Of a DNA stretch of 64,000 nt, positions 44,015 through 52,862 are shown piece after piece (the first letter of the stretch is position 1; every line of letters starts with the position of its first letter). The notes beneath the pieces are model-generated. The model saw only the letters and a list, made by a program, of their open reading frames with translations, was not told the DNA's origin and made no database searches. Source of the stretch: JAGXTF01 sp044224315 (GTDB lineage: Bacteria > Bacteroidota > Bacteroidia > NS11-12g > UBA955); assembly GCA_044224315.1 (NCBI GenBank), contig JBGAKR010000001.1, positions 868,001 through 932,000 on the forward strand, given 5' to 3'. A program made the position numbers and the translations under genes.

Positions 44015-44277
44015 CCAAGCCAAATACCCATACCTCAACTACCCCCATAATAGACTCAAAGCCAGCAGTCTGTGCGCAGCAGTAGCTGACAATTTGCAAC
44101 CTTTTTCGTAGAATAATTCGCTGGTAACCGATTATGCAGGCAATACCCGTATATCCTTAATCACTCTTGGATCTTCGCAATTTGGTAAACGATGTAGTTA
44201 ATTTTGCCTTAGAAGCTGAATACCCTTTTTGGGTAAAACGTACGTCAATAATACAGATTTAATCCGCGCAATATAAT
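44015..44277 (+). pseudogene. decayed gene X fragment upstream of module C
   Basis: Aligns with 41411-41710: SLCAAV..NLQPFS, NNSLVTDYAGNTRISLIT and the ending DLIRAI are recognisable, but stops and frameshifts break the frame, and about 35 bases are lost relative to B. Confidence 0.6.
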
Positions 44278-44429
44278 TAGCTCATTTATCAGCACCAGGC
44301 AAAATCCATAAACTTGTTTACAAATTTTTTCACAAACCACTATATACGTTTTACAAACTTTCAATGTATATATACAAAACAACTAAAAAATACTTTGAAT
44401 TACACATAATCTATTCTTCTATAAACCGT

Positions 44430-44437
44430 TATATTCG
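44430..44437 (+). promoter_or_regulatory. -7 element TATATTCG of module C
   Basis: Identical to those of A and B. Confidence 0.55.
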
Positions 44438-44439
44438 TA

Positions 44440-44682
44440 TTGCAAATATCTCCAACGCGAAAATGGAAGATACAGTTGCAGCCATTGGAATCGGATAATT
44501 TGAATAGATCAGACTTTTCGCAACTGATTTACCAACTTATCAGATTTATGTATGCCGGAGCAAGTGATAGTGTTCCTCCACAAACCCATCCATTCTGGAG
44601 AGTGGACCTTGTGGGCTCTGTCACTATCACACCGGGCCTGCATTGTATCAAATTTATTGCGGAGGGATACTTACAATTATGA
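44440..44682 (+). CDS. module C ORF1, conserved small protein, ATG lost
   Basis: 80 codons if started at TTG 44440 (LQISPTRKWKIQLQPLES). Substitutions relative to B include YT to FM and S to N. The loss of both ATG codons suggests either TTG initiation in all copies or inactivation of this one. Confidence 0.35.
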   Translation: MQISPTRKWKIQLQPLESDNLNRSDFSQLIYQLIRFMYAGASDSVPPQTHPFWRVDLVGSVTITPGLHCIKFIAEGYLQL

Positions 44683-44801
44683 AGGCAAAACAAATGGCAA
44701 TAAAGTCTGGCCAGGCTTTTTTTAAAAGCGGCTCAATGCCGCTATGCCGTTCCATTCAGGGCGTTCTGGGTGGCGTGTTGCCGAAATACGAGAGTGAGTA
44801 G
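44679..44801 (+). CDS. module C small peptide (40 residues), same peptide as in B
   Basis: Same 40-residue reading as at 42113-42235 (MKAKQMAIKSGQAFF... to PKYESE), again starting in the ATGA overlap with ORF1. Preservation while ORF1 has lost its ATG suggests that the peptide or the underlying RNA is the selected part. Confidence 0.4.
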   Translation: MKAKQMAIKSGQAFFKSGSMPLCRSIQGVLGGVLPKYESE

Positions 44802-44823
44802 GGAGAAATAAAATTCAAAAAAG

Positions 44824-45291
44824 ATGAGAAAATTATTGTTTTCACTTTGCGTTTTTGCGCTAAGTCCTATTTCAGAATTGTTTGCAAACCCTGTGCCGAT
44901 ACTGTACACAACCCGTTCAAATAAATGTTTCATAGGCTGCGGTGCAGTGTCAGATAAAATTGTACGCCACGATCAATTAATGGATAACGGTACCCTTTAC
45001 ACTTATTATTCACGTGAAATTAAATGCTCTGGGCTAGGTTTCAAAGGCTGCCCAACTATGATTTCACCGGATGAGGCATCTGATATTAGCACATTTGACA
45101 AAGCCAACTGCGATGTATTGTTAACTTATGCTGTTTCAAAGATTGAAACAGAAAATACACCTAACGGAGTTCATAGTATACAGGTATTTAATACCGATAC
45201 AAATAAACAATTTATTTATACAATTACCTGGACAGCCATTGGAAACAATGAGGAACAAACTCTTGAAATTACCAAGCTTGAGGTGCAATAA
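44824..45291 (+). CDS. cassette C gene 1: exported cysteine-containing small protein
   Basis: 155 residues. Signal peptide MRKLLFSLCVFALSPISELFA. The mature part has five cysteines, in SNKCFIGCGAVS, KCSGLGFKGCP and ANCDVLL, then a beta-rich half. No similarity by eye to the cassette A and B first genes beyond size, export and cysteines. Confidence 0.7.
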   Translation: MRKLLFSLCVFALSPISELFANPVPILYTTRSNKCFIGCGAVSDKIVRHDQLMDNGTLYTYYSREIKCSGLGFKGCPTMISPDEASDISTFDKANCDVLLTYAVSKIETENTPNGVHSIQVFNTDTNKQFIYTITWTAIGNNEEQTLEITKLEVQ

Positions 45292-45304
45292 AGCTACCTC
45301 TATT

Positions 45305-46453
45305 TTGAGAAGAATTGCCAAACTTTTGGCAATTCTTCTCATTGCTTTCATTCCGAAATGGATGCATTGCCAGATAAAATTGATTGGCCTTTATCATCCT
45401 GACACACCAATAAAATTTCCTTTAGATGAATCCTGCTGGACGGTTCTTAGCCGAAACAACGCCCAATATACAATTCTCGCGGGCCGAATCGAGGATTCAA
45501 TCTGTATAGTGAAAACAGAAAATAATTCAATACATAAAATTTACGTTGGTAACAATGCATTTGACTTATCGCACAGTGTAGTTGAATTCAAAAATACAAT
45601 ATATATTTTAGACAAATTAAAGAAAACTGCTTTTCTGACTCATAACTATACCAATTGCAAATCGATTTCTCTTAATTTAGAAAAGGAAGAAGAGGCCCTC
45701 CAAATCATTAATGATGCCAATGGTGTATATTTGGTTAGTTATAACTTCCTTTCAAAATCGTTGCATTTTAGAAGCTTTATCGACTCAAGTTCGGCTTTTA
45801 CACCTATTTTTAGATTCTATTATCCTATGGCCGAATTATTCTATTCAGATCCCTATTTTTCAAATTTCTCTTTTCAAAACCAGTTGTTAAGAATCTCCGA
45901 ACCCTTTACCGGCAAAATTTATCAAATTCAACTGGCCAATTTAGTAATTGATACTTTTGATTTTTGCCTAAAATTGAACCCCACATACCCCCATTTGGGA
46001 ACTTATGAGAGACTGAATAACCAATATAACAAATCGCCTACTACCCACAATTACGATTCTCTAATGGCTTTAACCAGAAAATATAACTACATACATAATA
46101 TTTTTTCAATCAACGATTCTATTCTTTTAGCTTCAATTTATAAATCCAATCCAGGGGATACTCAAATTTCTGACTATATCATATTAAACCTCAAAACACA
46201 CATAATTGAACTTAAACAAAACCACCTTACACCCATAAAGCCGACAGATACAGTAAGTTTGTCCAATCTACCCATTTATATTGGGTTTGAGCAGTTCAAT
46301 ACAATAGGGGATGGTGGCATTTTTATTCAAAAAACAATCCCTCAAATAAACACAATTAATTTCCGGGAATATTTCAATGCTTTGAATAATCCCTTGAAAA
46401 CCGGCATTCCTTCCATTCTAATTTACGAATACAAACCAAAAACAAATTACTAA
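45305..46453 (+). CDS. cassette C gene 2: large exported protein, no thioredoxin motif
   Basis: 382 residues if started at TTG 45305, which gives a proper signal peptide (RRIAKLLAILLIAFIPKWMHCQ) 13 bases after the previous stop. An ATG at 45248 is in frame but would overlap gene 1 by 44 bases and place 19 extra residues before the signal. The mature part looks like a beta-propeller-type repeat protein (YTILAGRIEDSICIV, IYILDKLKKTAFL, LLRISEPFTGKIYQI). Unlike cassettes A and B there is no CxxC. Family not recognised. Confidence 0.7.
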   Translation: MRRIAKLLAILLIAFIPKWMHCQIKLIGLYHPDTPIKFPLDESCWTVLSRNNAQYTILAGRIEDSICIVKTENNSIHKIYVGNNAFDLSHSVVEFKNTIYILDKLKKTAFLTHNYTNCKSISLNLEKEEEALQIINDANGVYLVSYNFLSKSLHFRSFIDSSSAFTPIFRFYYPMAELFYSDPYFSNFSFQNQLLRISEPFTGKIYQIQLANLVIDTFDFCLKLNPTYPHLGTYERLNNQYNKSPTTHNYDSLMALTRKYNYIHNIFSINDSILLASIYKSNPGDTQISDYIILNLKTHIIELKQNHLTPIKPTDTVSLSNLPIYIGFEQFNTIGDGGIFIQKTIPQINTINFREYFNALNNPLKTGIPSILIYEYKPKTNY

Positions 46454-46496
46454 ACTTGCATTTCCCAGCTCCCTGTTGTTGGTTTGAAAGCCTGTT

Positions 46497-46934
46497 ATGT
46501 TAAACGTAAAAATTAAAAACGAAAGCAGCAACCCCTTGCCGGTGTATCAAACCGAACTCAGTGCCGGCATGGATCTGCACGCAAACCTTACCGAAGCTGT
46601 TACCCTACAACCCGGGCACCGAACCTTAATTTCTACCGGACTTTTCTTAGAGTTGCCCGAAGGATTTGAAGCCCAAATACGGCCCCGCAGCGGACTTGCA
46701 CTGAAGCATGGCCTTACCGTACTCAATAGCCCCGGCACCATCGATGCCGACTACCGCGGCGAAGTAAAGGTACTGCTCATCAACCACGGCCAGGAGGCTT
46801 TTATCATCAACCACGGCGAACGCATAGCCCAAATGATTGTTGCCAAACACGAAACTGTAAGCTGGCAAATCACTACCGACCTCTCCGACACCACCCGTGG
46901 AGCCGGCGGCTACGGCAGCAGCGGGATAAAGTGA
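46497..46934 (+). CDS. dut: dUTP diphosphatase
   Basis: 145 residues. Hydrolyses dUTP to dUMP and pyrophosphate as a homotrimer, keeping uracil out of DNA. The five trimeric dUTPase motifs are present: [42 protein letters not shown] and [10 protein letters not shown] (C-terminal P-loop-like arm). Likely the first gene of the conserved envelope block that follows, though 320 bases separate it from the nucleotidyltransferase. Confidence 0.97.
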   Translation: MLNVKIKNESSNPLPVYQTELSAGMDLHANLTEAVTLQPGHRTLISTGLFLELPEGFEAQIRPRSGLALKHGLTVLNSPGTIDADYRGEVKVLLINHGQEAFIINHGERIAQMIVAKHETVSWQITTDLSDTTRGAGGYGSSGIK

Positions 46935-47253
46935 GGTGCGAGGTTAGAGGTGGGAAGTTTGATGTGGGAGGTTTGATGTGGGAAGTGCGAGGTGTAAATT
47001 TGATATGAACCTTCAGAATCCGTTCCGCATAATAAAAGCCAATATAAGATTGCTGTTCCCCGCCCGCCCCGGTTAGGACAAGCAATACGCTTTGGAAATT
47101 AAATAGTAATTTAACTGTCTGATGCATTTTGGGTAGGCTGCTACCTTCATAATCTGCAATTCGCAAATCCCAATTCAAAATGGCTGCTCATTCTCCATTT
47201 TTTCGTTAATTTGCAGCCCGATACGCGGAAAAAGAATCCGAGAAATTTACTGC
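46935..47253. repeat. intergenic region with purine-rich direct repeats
   Basis: The first 75 bases are built of GAGGTG(C/T)GAGGT and GTTTGATGTGGGA(G/A)G units (for example GTTTGATGTGGGA at about 46958 and 46973). The rest shows no gene; a TTAATTTG near 47204 is a poor match to the -7 element. Confidence 0.5.
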
Positions 47254-48255
47254 ATGAGACTCATTATCCCGATGGCCGGCATGGGAAAACGTATGCGGCC
47301 ACATACACTTACCACCCCCAAACCCCTGCTTCCGGTTGCCGGAAAGCCTATCGTTCACTGGCTGATTGAAGACATTGCCGAAGTTTGCGGCGAACCCATC
47401 GAAGAAATTGGTTTTGTTACCGGCCGTTTTGGCGAAGAAACCGAAAAACAACTGCTGGATATAGCCACCAGCGTGGGTGCCAAAGGCAGCATACACTACC
47501 AGGATGAAGCCCTGGGAACCGCCCATGCCATTCTGTGCGCCCGCCAATGCCTGAAAGGCGATGTGATTGTGGCCTTTGCCGATACTTTGTTCCGCGCTAA
47601 ATTTCACCTGGATAAAAACCACGATGGCGTGATTTGGGTACACAAAGTGGCCAACCCAAGCTCTTTTGGGGTAATAAAAATGGATGCCGACAATATTATT
47701 ACCGATTTTGTAGAAAAACCGGTTGAGTTTGTCAGCGACCTGGCTATTATTGGAATCTATTATTTCCACAGTGGCGAAACCCTTGAAAAAGAACTGCAGT
47801 ATCTCATCGATAATAACATTCGCGAAAAAGGCGAATACCAGCTTACAAACGCGCTTGAAAATATGAAAAACAAGGGCATGCGTTTTGTACCTGGTGCAGT
47901 AGACGAATGGTGGGACTGTGGCAATAAAGACGCCACCGTACACACCAATATGCGCCTGCTTGAAACCCGCAAAAACTTGTTTCAGGTGCCCAAAGAAAGA
48001 TTCAATGGCGGTACCGAAATCATTGATCCTTGCTTTATCGGTGCCAATGTAAAAATCACAGGCAGTAAAATTGGTCCGTTTGTATCGATTGGTGACAATA
48101 CAGTATTGGAAAATTGCGTTATAGAGAACAGCATTATTCAAAACAATACGCATTTGTCTAATATAGAATTGCAGAACTCCATGATAGGCAACCACGTTTC
48201 ACTCAACGGCAAAAGCCGCGAATTCAGCATCGGCGATTACTCCACCCTTTCTTAA
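47254..48255 (+). CDS. sugar-phosphate nucleotidyltransferase with left-handed beta-helix tail
   Basis: 333 residues. The N-terminal domain (1-235) is a nucleotidyltransferase with the signature MAGMGKRMRPHTLTTPKPLL and catalytic aspartates in AFADTLF and VDEWWDCGN. The C-terminal 80 residues are hexapeptide-like (GANVKITGSKIGPFVSIGDN, TVLENCVIENSII). It should make a nucleotide sugar from a sugar-1-phosphate and NTP (RmlA/GlmU-like); the sugar is not determined. It starts a run of closely spaced envelope genes; the next gene starts two bases after its stop. Confidence 0.92.
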   Translation: MRLIIPMAGMGKRMRPHTLTTPKPLLPVAGKPIVHWLIEDIAEVCGEPIEEIGFVTGRFGEETEKQLLDIATSVGAKGSIHYQDEALGTAHAILCARQCLKGDVIVAFADTLFRAKFHLDKNHDGVIWVHKVANPSSFGVIKMDADNIITDFVEKPVEFVSDLAIIGIYYFHSGETLEKELQYLIDNNIREKGEYQLTNALENMKNKGMRFVPGAVDEWWDCGNKDATVHTNMRLLETRKNLFQVPKERFNGGTEIIDPCFIGANVKITGSKIGPFVSIGDNTVLENCVIENSIIQNNTHLSNIELQNSMIGNHVSLNGKSREFSIGDYSTLS

Positions 48256-48257
48256 CC

Positions 48258-49943
48258 ATGCACAGGGCGGCCATTGTAATATTAGCCCTTCTTGTATCCG
48301 CCTGCGGATTGCATAAGAAAAAACCCAGTGGCCCTGTTACCAGCACTGCCGAAGTAAAAGACATTTACTACCAAGCCGAAATGGCTTTTGTGAATGGCAA
48401 TTATAACGAAGCCAAAACCCTTTTTACCCGCTTTGTAAAAGAAAGTCCAAAACCCGGCAGTGGATACTACCGACTGGCCAGTATTGAAAAAATAGAGAAA
48501 AACTACGACGAAGCCCTTCGCTATTGCAATTTGGCCTTGCAAACCGACCCCGAAAATGCCTATGCCATAAACTTGCTGCAGGCCGATGTGTACCGCGCCA
48601 CCCGACAGTATGCGCTGGCAGGAAATATTTACCAGTCACTTACCTATAAAAATCCGCAATTTTGGTCGTTGCACAGCGATGCGGCCAATATGTATAAAAT
48701 GGCAGGCAACGGCTTAAAAATGGCCAATGCAGCTACCCGCATGGAGTCGGTTTTTGGCATTCGCGAAGAAATTGCCTTTTTCTATGCTTATGCATTCAGT
48801 TTGCAAAACAAGCGCGACAGTGTACCCCAGGTATACGAACGATTGGCCAACAAATACCCCGAACGCAGACAGTATAAGCTTTCATATGCACGTGCCTTGC
48901 AGGATGCAGGAAGGAAGGAAAAAGCCATGGCCATTTACCAGGAAATGCTGGCCAGCGACCCTGAAAATGCCGAACTACTAAGTGCTTTATGTAAATATTA
49001 CAATGGCAATACCTCTTCGCCTCAATACTGGCAATTGGTAAAAAAAGCAGTTGCATCGCACCAACTCAATATCAATGATAAGCAAGGTTGCTTAAGCCCT
49101 TTTTTAAGCAGAGAAAACAATCCCTACTTCGACAGTCTGCAGCCAGTGCTGGTGACCCTAACCCAAATGCACCCAACTGAATCAAATAGTTGGCAAATGC
49201 TGGCCGATTGGTGCTATGAAAAAGGAAATTACCCGGCCGCCATGAATGCTTATAGCCAAGGTTTGCACATTTTCAGCAATTATCAGGGCTGGCTCAAATA
49301 TTCCGACTGCCTTTACCGTTTACGATATTATAGCCGCATGCTCAGTGCCACAGATTCGATGTCGGAATTTTTTCCTTCAAACCCTGTGGTATATAACCTG
49401 CGCGCCAAAAGCCTGGATGCAATGGGAAAGTGGAAGAATGCCAAAGAAGAGTGTGAAACCGGACTGAGCTTTTCAGTGGATAAACAAAATATTACCGAAT
49501 TGAATATTACCCTGGCTTCTGCCCTCAACCATATGGGAAAAAGAGCCGAAAGCATTTCATTATTGCAAAACCTGGCAAAAGAAAACAGGCAAAACACAAT
49601 CATCCAACTGGCCCTGGCAGAAGTGCTAATAGACGCCGATAGCCTGCAAGCCGCTGCCAGCCAGCTTAAAAGTACCGAGAGCACTGCCGCTACAAATGCC
49701 GATTTGCATGCACAATGGCTGATTTTAAATGCAGGGTATCAGCTAAAAAATGGCGATAAAAACAAAGCACTGGATTTGTTGAAAAACGCTACCCAAGCAC
49801 ATCCGGGAAATGCGCTTGCCTGGGAAAAACTGGGCGAAATTTTAATGGCCAATGGCCAATTAGCCGCAGCCAAAGACGCATTTAAAAAGGCCTCCCAATT
49901 GGCACCCGGCTCTGAGCATCTTTTGCAAAAAGCCCAATCCTGA
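48258..49943 (+). CDS. TPR-repeat lipoprotein
   Basis: 561 residues. Lipobox LLVSACG near residue 16 predicts lipidation. At least eight TPR-like helix pairs follow (YYRLASIEKIEKNYDEALRY, YALAGNIYQSLTYKNPQFW, ALAWEKLGEILMANGQLAAA). TPR proteins act as scaffolds. Position between a nucleotidyltransferase and DUF4292/EnvC-like genes is a recurring Bacteroidota order and points to an envelope-assembly role, but the partner is unknown. Confidence 0.9.
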   Translation: MHRAAIVILALLVSACGLHKKKPSGPVTSTAEVKDIYYQAEMAFVNGNYNEAKTLFTRFVKESPKPGSGYYRLASIEKIEKNYDEALRYCNLALQTDPENAYAINLLQADVYRATRQYALAGNIYQSLTYKNPQFWSLHSDAANMYKMAGNGLKMANAATRMESVFGIREEIAFFYAYAFSLQNKRDSVPQVYERLANKYPERRQYKLSYARALQDAGRKEKAMAIYQEMLASDPENAELLSALCKYYNGNTSSPQYWQLVKKAVASHQLNINDKQGCLSPFLSRENNPYFDSLQPVLVTLTQMHPTESNSWQMLADWCYEKGNYPAAMNAYSQGLHIFSNYQGWLKYSDCLYRLRYYSRMLSATDSMSEFFPSNPVVYNLRAKSLDAMGKWKNAKEECETGLSFSVDKQNITELNITLASALNHMGKRAESISLLQNLAKENRQNTIIQLALAEVLIDADSLQAAASQLKSTESTAATNADLHAQWLILNAGYQLKNGDKNKALDLLKNATQAHPGNALAWEKLGEILMANGQLAAAKDAFKKASQLAPGSEHLLQKAQS

Positions 49944-49951
49944 ACCCCAAA

Positions 49952-50716
49952 ATGAGAATTTTTTTATACAGCCTGTTATCGCTGAGTTTACTTGTGGCTT
50001 GTAAGTCGCGCAAAAAACACATTGAAACAGTAAAGCGAAATTTAGACTCGGTAACCTTTGTAATGAACCAAAATGGCAAAGATTCTTTGCTTCGTCAGGA
50101 ATGGGATTACCTGAGTACCCGTGTTGCGGTTGATTATTATTCCTCAGAAGAAGACCAATCTTTTTCACTCAATATTCGCATGCGCCGCGACAGCCTCATA
50201 TGGTTTACCGTAAGTGCGGCCCTCAATTTTCAGGTTATGAAAGGCATTATCACCCGCGATTCGGTAAAAGCCCTCGACCTGATTAATAAAAAATACTACG
50301 CTTATGGCATCAGCAGTTTGGGCAACCGACTGGGTGCACAGATTGGGCTTAGAGATTTGCAAAATCTGCTCTCGGCCAATCCGGTATACGACACCCTAAC
50401 CTATACGCACGACAGTGTAGGCGGAAACTGGGTAGCTGTAAATCAGCCGGTTACCAATGTGATTTACAGCAAAGATTTTTCATTGCCCGACAGTTCATTT
50501 CTGGCCCAAAAAGGCACCGAACGCCAGCTAAAAACCTTGTATTCCGGAACCCTGTCTGCAGGTAAAATTACCTTGGCGCAGTTTATGGATCTCTACGCGA
50601 TGAGTGCCTCAAAAACTATACGCATGCAAATGGAGTTCAAAAATGCCAGTGATGCCTACATACCTTTGTTTCCATTTACTGTACCCGAAGGTTACGAATT
50701 GGTAAAGGAGGAATAA
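49952..50716 (+). CDS. DUF4292 lipoprotein
   Basis: 254 residues. Lipobox SLLVACKS. The rest matches the DUF4292 plan, a LolA/LolB-like open beta-barrel: DSVTFVMNQNGKDSLLRQEW, SFSLNIRMRRDSLIWFTVS, GIITRDSVKALDLINKKYY. It may handle lipids or lipoproteins at the outer membrane. It begins eight bases after the TPR gene and abuts the EnvC-like gene with no spacer. Confidence 0.88.
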   Translation: MRIFLYSLLSLSLLVACKSRKKHIETVKRNLDSVTFVMNQNGKDSLLRQEWDYLSTRVAVDYYSSEEDQSFSLNIRMRRDSLIWFTVSAALNFQVMKGIITRDSVKALDLINKKYYAYGISSLGNRLGAQIGLRDLQNLLSANPVYDTLTYTHDSVGGNWVAVNQPVTNVIYSKDFSLPDSSFLAQKGTERQLKTLYSGTLSAGKITLAQFMDLYAMSASKTIRMQMEFKNASDAYIPLFPFTVPEGYELVKEE

Positions 50717-52003
50717 ATGAAAAAATATATTGCCTGTATTCTTATTGCACTGTTGCTCCATGGCAGTGTTCAGTTGCACGCCCAAAGCCGCAAACAGCTT
50801 GAAAACAAGCGCAAAAAAGTGCAGGCCGATATTGAATATACCCGGCAGATTTTGAAAAAAACCAGCCAGAAAAAAAGTGCCGCTTTGCATAATCTCAATA
50901 CTGTGAACTCTATCATTGGCCAGAGGGTACAGGTAATTGGCGATTTGAAAGAAGAAATTTCGGTTGTGGATAACGAAATTCAGGGCAAAGCCGCAACCTA
51001 TGAAAGCCTGCAACGCGACTTTTTGCAGGAAAAGCTTAAGCTTCGCAAAACCATTATCAAAGCTTACAAAACCCGTAAAAATGCAAATGAACTTGCCTTT
51101 GTATTTGCATCCTCCTCTTTCAGGCAAGCACTGCGCCGACTCAAATACCTGAAAAGACTTTCGGAGTATCGCACCTTTTTAATCGGCCAGATTGATGCAA
51201 AAAAAGACAGTGTAAAACACGGTTTGGTAGTGCTCGAAAACGGCAAAAAAGAAAAACAGGTTTTACTGAGTGATGAGGAAAAAGAAAAACAGGAACTGGA
51301 AAAGGACAAGCAAGAGAAAAAGCAGCTTGTAAATAGCCTCAGCGGCCAGGAAAGTACCCTGAAAAAACGCATCCGTGAAAACGAAGTAGCCATAAGCAAA
51401 CTCAACAGCGCAATCAGCAGTATGATTGCCCAGGAAATTGCTGCTTCCAGGAGAAAAGCCCAGCAAGCCGCTGCTAAAAACAAACCCAAAACACCTGCTG
51501 TAGCCAGGCAAACCGGTGCGGGTAAATCGCCTCCCAAACAACCCGCCAGCGAGCCGGTAGTTACACTTACCCCCGAGGCCCGCGAAATCAGTAATTCATT
51601 TGAAGCCAACCGCGGATCGTTGATATGGCCGGTAGAAAGAGGATATATCAGCCAGGGATTTGGGGTGCATCCACACCCTGATTTGGCTGGTATTACCATT
51701 ATTAATAACGGAATAGATATAACCACCAGCGACGGAACAGATGCAAGGGCGGTTTTTAAAGGTACGGTGAGTGCCATCATTAATATACCTGGACAGGAAA
51801 AGGCCGTTTTGGTAAACCATGGCGAATATTTTACCGTATACAGCCGTTTGTCGCAGGTGTATGTAACCCGCGGACAACAAATAAGCAGTAAGCAAGCCAT
51901 TGGTAAAGTATGGACTGATTCTGAAGGCAAAACCATGCTCCAGTTTCAGGTTTGGAAAGGCCAGGTAAAACAGAATCCCGCCCTATGGCTGGCTGGCAGA
52001 TAG
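50717..52003 (+). CDS. EnvC-like murein hydrolase activator (coiled coil plus degenerate M23 domain)
   Basis: 428 residues. Signal peptide MKKYIACILIALLLHGSVQL. A long coiled coil (about 25-240), a proline/lysine linker, then a LytM/M23 domain from about residue 300 (WPVERGYISQGFGVHPHPDL). The zinc ligands of active M23 peptidases are not all present: the HxxxD position reads NGIDIT, and the final HxH position reads LQFQVW. So it should act as a non-catalytic activator of an amidase during division, like EnvC. Translationally coupled to the DUF4292 gene. Confidence 0.92.
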   Translation: MKKYIACILIALLLHGSVQLHAQSRKQLENKRKKVQADIEYTRQILKKTSQKKSAALHNLNTVNSIIGQRVQVIGDLKEEISVVDNEIQGKAATYESLQRDFLQEKLKLRKTIIKAYKTRKNANELAFVFASSSFRQALRRLKYLKRLSEYRTFLIGQIDAKKDSVKHGLVVLENGKKEKQVLLSDEEKEKQELEKDKQEKKQLVNSLSGQESTLKKRIRENEVAISKLNSAISSMIAQEIAASRRKAQQAAAKNKPKTPAVARQTGAGKSPPKQPASEPVVTLTPEAREISNSFEANRGSLIWPVERGYISQGFGVHPHPDLAGITIINNGIDITTSDGTDARAVFKGTVSAIINIPGQEKAVLVNHGEYFTVYSRLSQVYVTRGQQISSKQAIGKVWTDSEGKTMLQFQVWKGQVKQNPALWLAGR

Positions 52004-52004
52004 A

Positions 52005-52862
52005 ATGGAAAAAGAAAAAATGAAAATCGCAGTTGCAGGTGCAGGTGTTATGGGCTCGGGTATTGCCATGTGCAGCATTTTGGCCGGGTACGAAACCCTG
52101 TTGTTCGACATTAGGGAAGAAGCAGTTGCCAAAGGCAAATTGTACATCGAAACAGAGCTGACAAAATCGGTAGAAAAAGGCCGGTTAAGCCCTGAAGCCC
52201 GAAATGCAGCCCTGGAAAAACTACATCCTACCACCGACCGCAATGCCTTGGTTGCCGATTTGATATTAGAAGCGGTACTGGAAAAACTGGATATTAAGCG
52301 CGAGTTGTTTGGCTTTCTGGAAACCATCAATTCGGCCCAAACCATTTTAGCTACCAATACTTCATCCATACCCATTACCCAGATAGCGGCTACGCTAAAA
52401 AATCCGGGCAATGTAGTAGGCATCCACTTTTTCAATCCTGCCCATATTATGAAACTGGTTGAAATTATCTCGGGTGCAGCAACAGAGCAATCAGTAGCCG
52501 AAAAGGCATTTAATTGGGCCATTTCTTTGGGTAAAACCGCAGTTTATGCAGCCGATGCGCCAGGGTTTATTGTAAACCGGGTTGCCCGCCATTTTTACGT
52601 AGAAGGATTGAAAATTGCGGAAGAACAGGTAGCCGATTTCGAAGCCATTGACCGCTTGTGCGAAAGCAGTGGTTTTAAAATGGGGCCCTTTCGACTGATG
52701 GACCTTATAGGGGTTGAAACCAATTTTTCGGTAACTTCTTCTATGTACGAACAGTTTCATTTTGATGCCAAATTCCGACCCAGCCGCATTCAAAAACAGA
52801 AAGTAGATGCCGGGCAATTTGGACGCAAAACGGGGAAAGGATTCTATAATTATGAAAATTAA
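52005..52862 (+). CDS. 3-hydroxyacyl-CoA (3-hydroxybutyryl-CoA) dehydrogenase
   Basis: 285 residues. NAD-dependent oxidoreductase of fatty-acid or butanoate metabolism. Rossmann motif GAGVMGSGIAM, the signature AAPGFIVNR-type segment (AADAPGFIVNRVARHFY) and the catalytic pair in GIHFFNPAHIMKLVEII. It starts one base after the EnvC-like stop, and the small lipoprotein gene overlaps its end by 11 bases. An in-frame ATG at 52020 is an alternative start. Metabolically out of place among envelope genes. Confidence 0.93.
   Translation: MEKEKMKIAVAGAGVMGSGIAMCSILAGYETLLFDIREEAVAKGKLYIETELTKSVEKGRLSPEARNAALEKLHPTTDRNALVADLILEAVLEKLDIKRELFGFLETINSAQTILATNTSSIPITQIAATLKNPGNVVGIHFFNPAHIMKLVEIISGAATEQSVAEKAFNWAISLGKTAVYAADAPGFIVNRVARHFYVEGLKIAEEQVADFEAIDRLCESSGFKMGPFRLMDLIGVETNFSVTSSMYEQFHFDAKFRPSRIQKQKVDAGQFGRKTGKGFYNYEN

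Larger units (their letters stand above)
44427..44803 (+). repeat. cassette repeat module C (third of three)
   Basis: About 377 bp, nearly identical to B. Both in-frame ATG codons near the ORF1 start are mutated (ATATCTCCAACG), so ORF1 could only start at TTG 44440. The downstream 40-codon peptide ORF is unchanged. Confidence 0.9.

Noticed and set aside
39216..44803. The three cassette modules as template/variable repeats of a diversity-generating retroelement (the Avd-like four-helix-bundle gene is also in the window)
   Set aside because: No reverse transcriptase is present, the differences between copies are not concentrated at adenines, and the four-helix-bundle gene is 20 kb away in its own inverted-repeat unit.
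44742..44933. 63-codon minus-strand frame across the end of module C
   Set aside because: It spans the junction between the repeat and the next signal-peptide gene and is not kept in modules A or B.
47206..48195. 329-codon open frame on the minus strand
   Set aside because: Antisense shadow of the sugar nucleotidyltransferase, which has unmistakable motifs.
51064..51936. 290-codon open frame on the minus strand with hydrophobic serine-rich sequence
   Set aside because: Antisense of the EnvC-like coiled coil; long lysine/glutamate coiled coils often create such frames.
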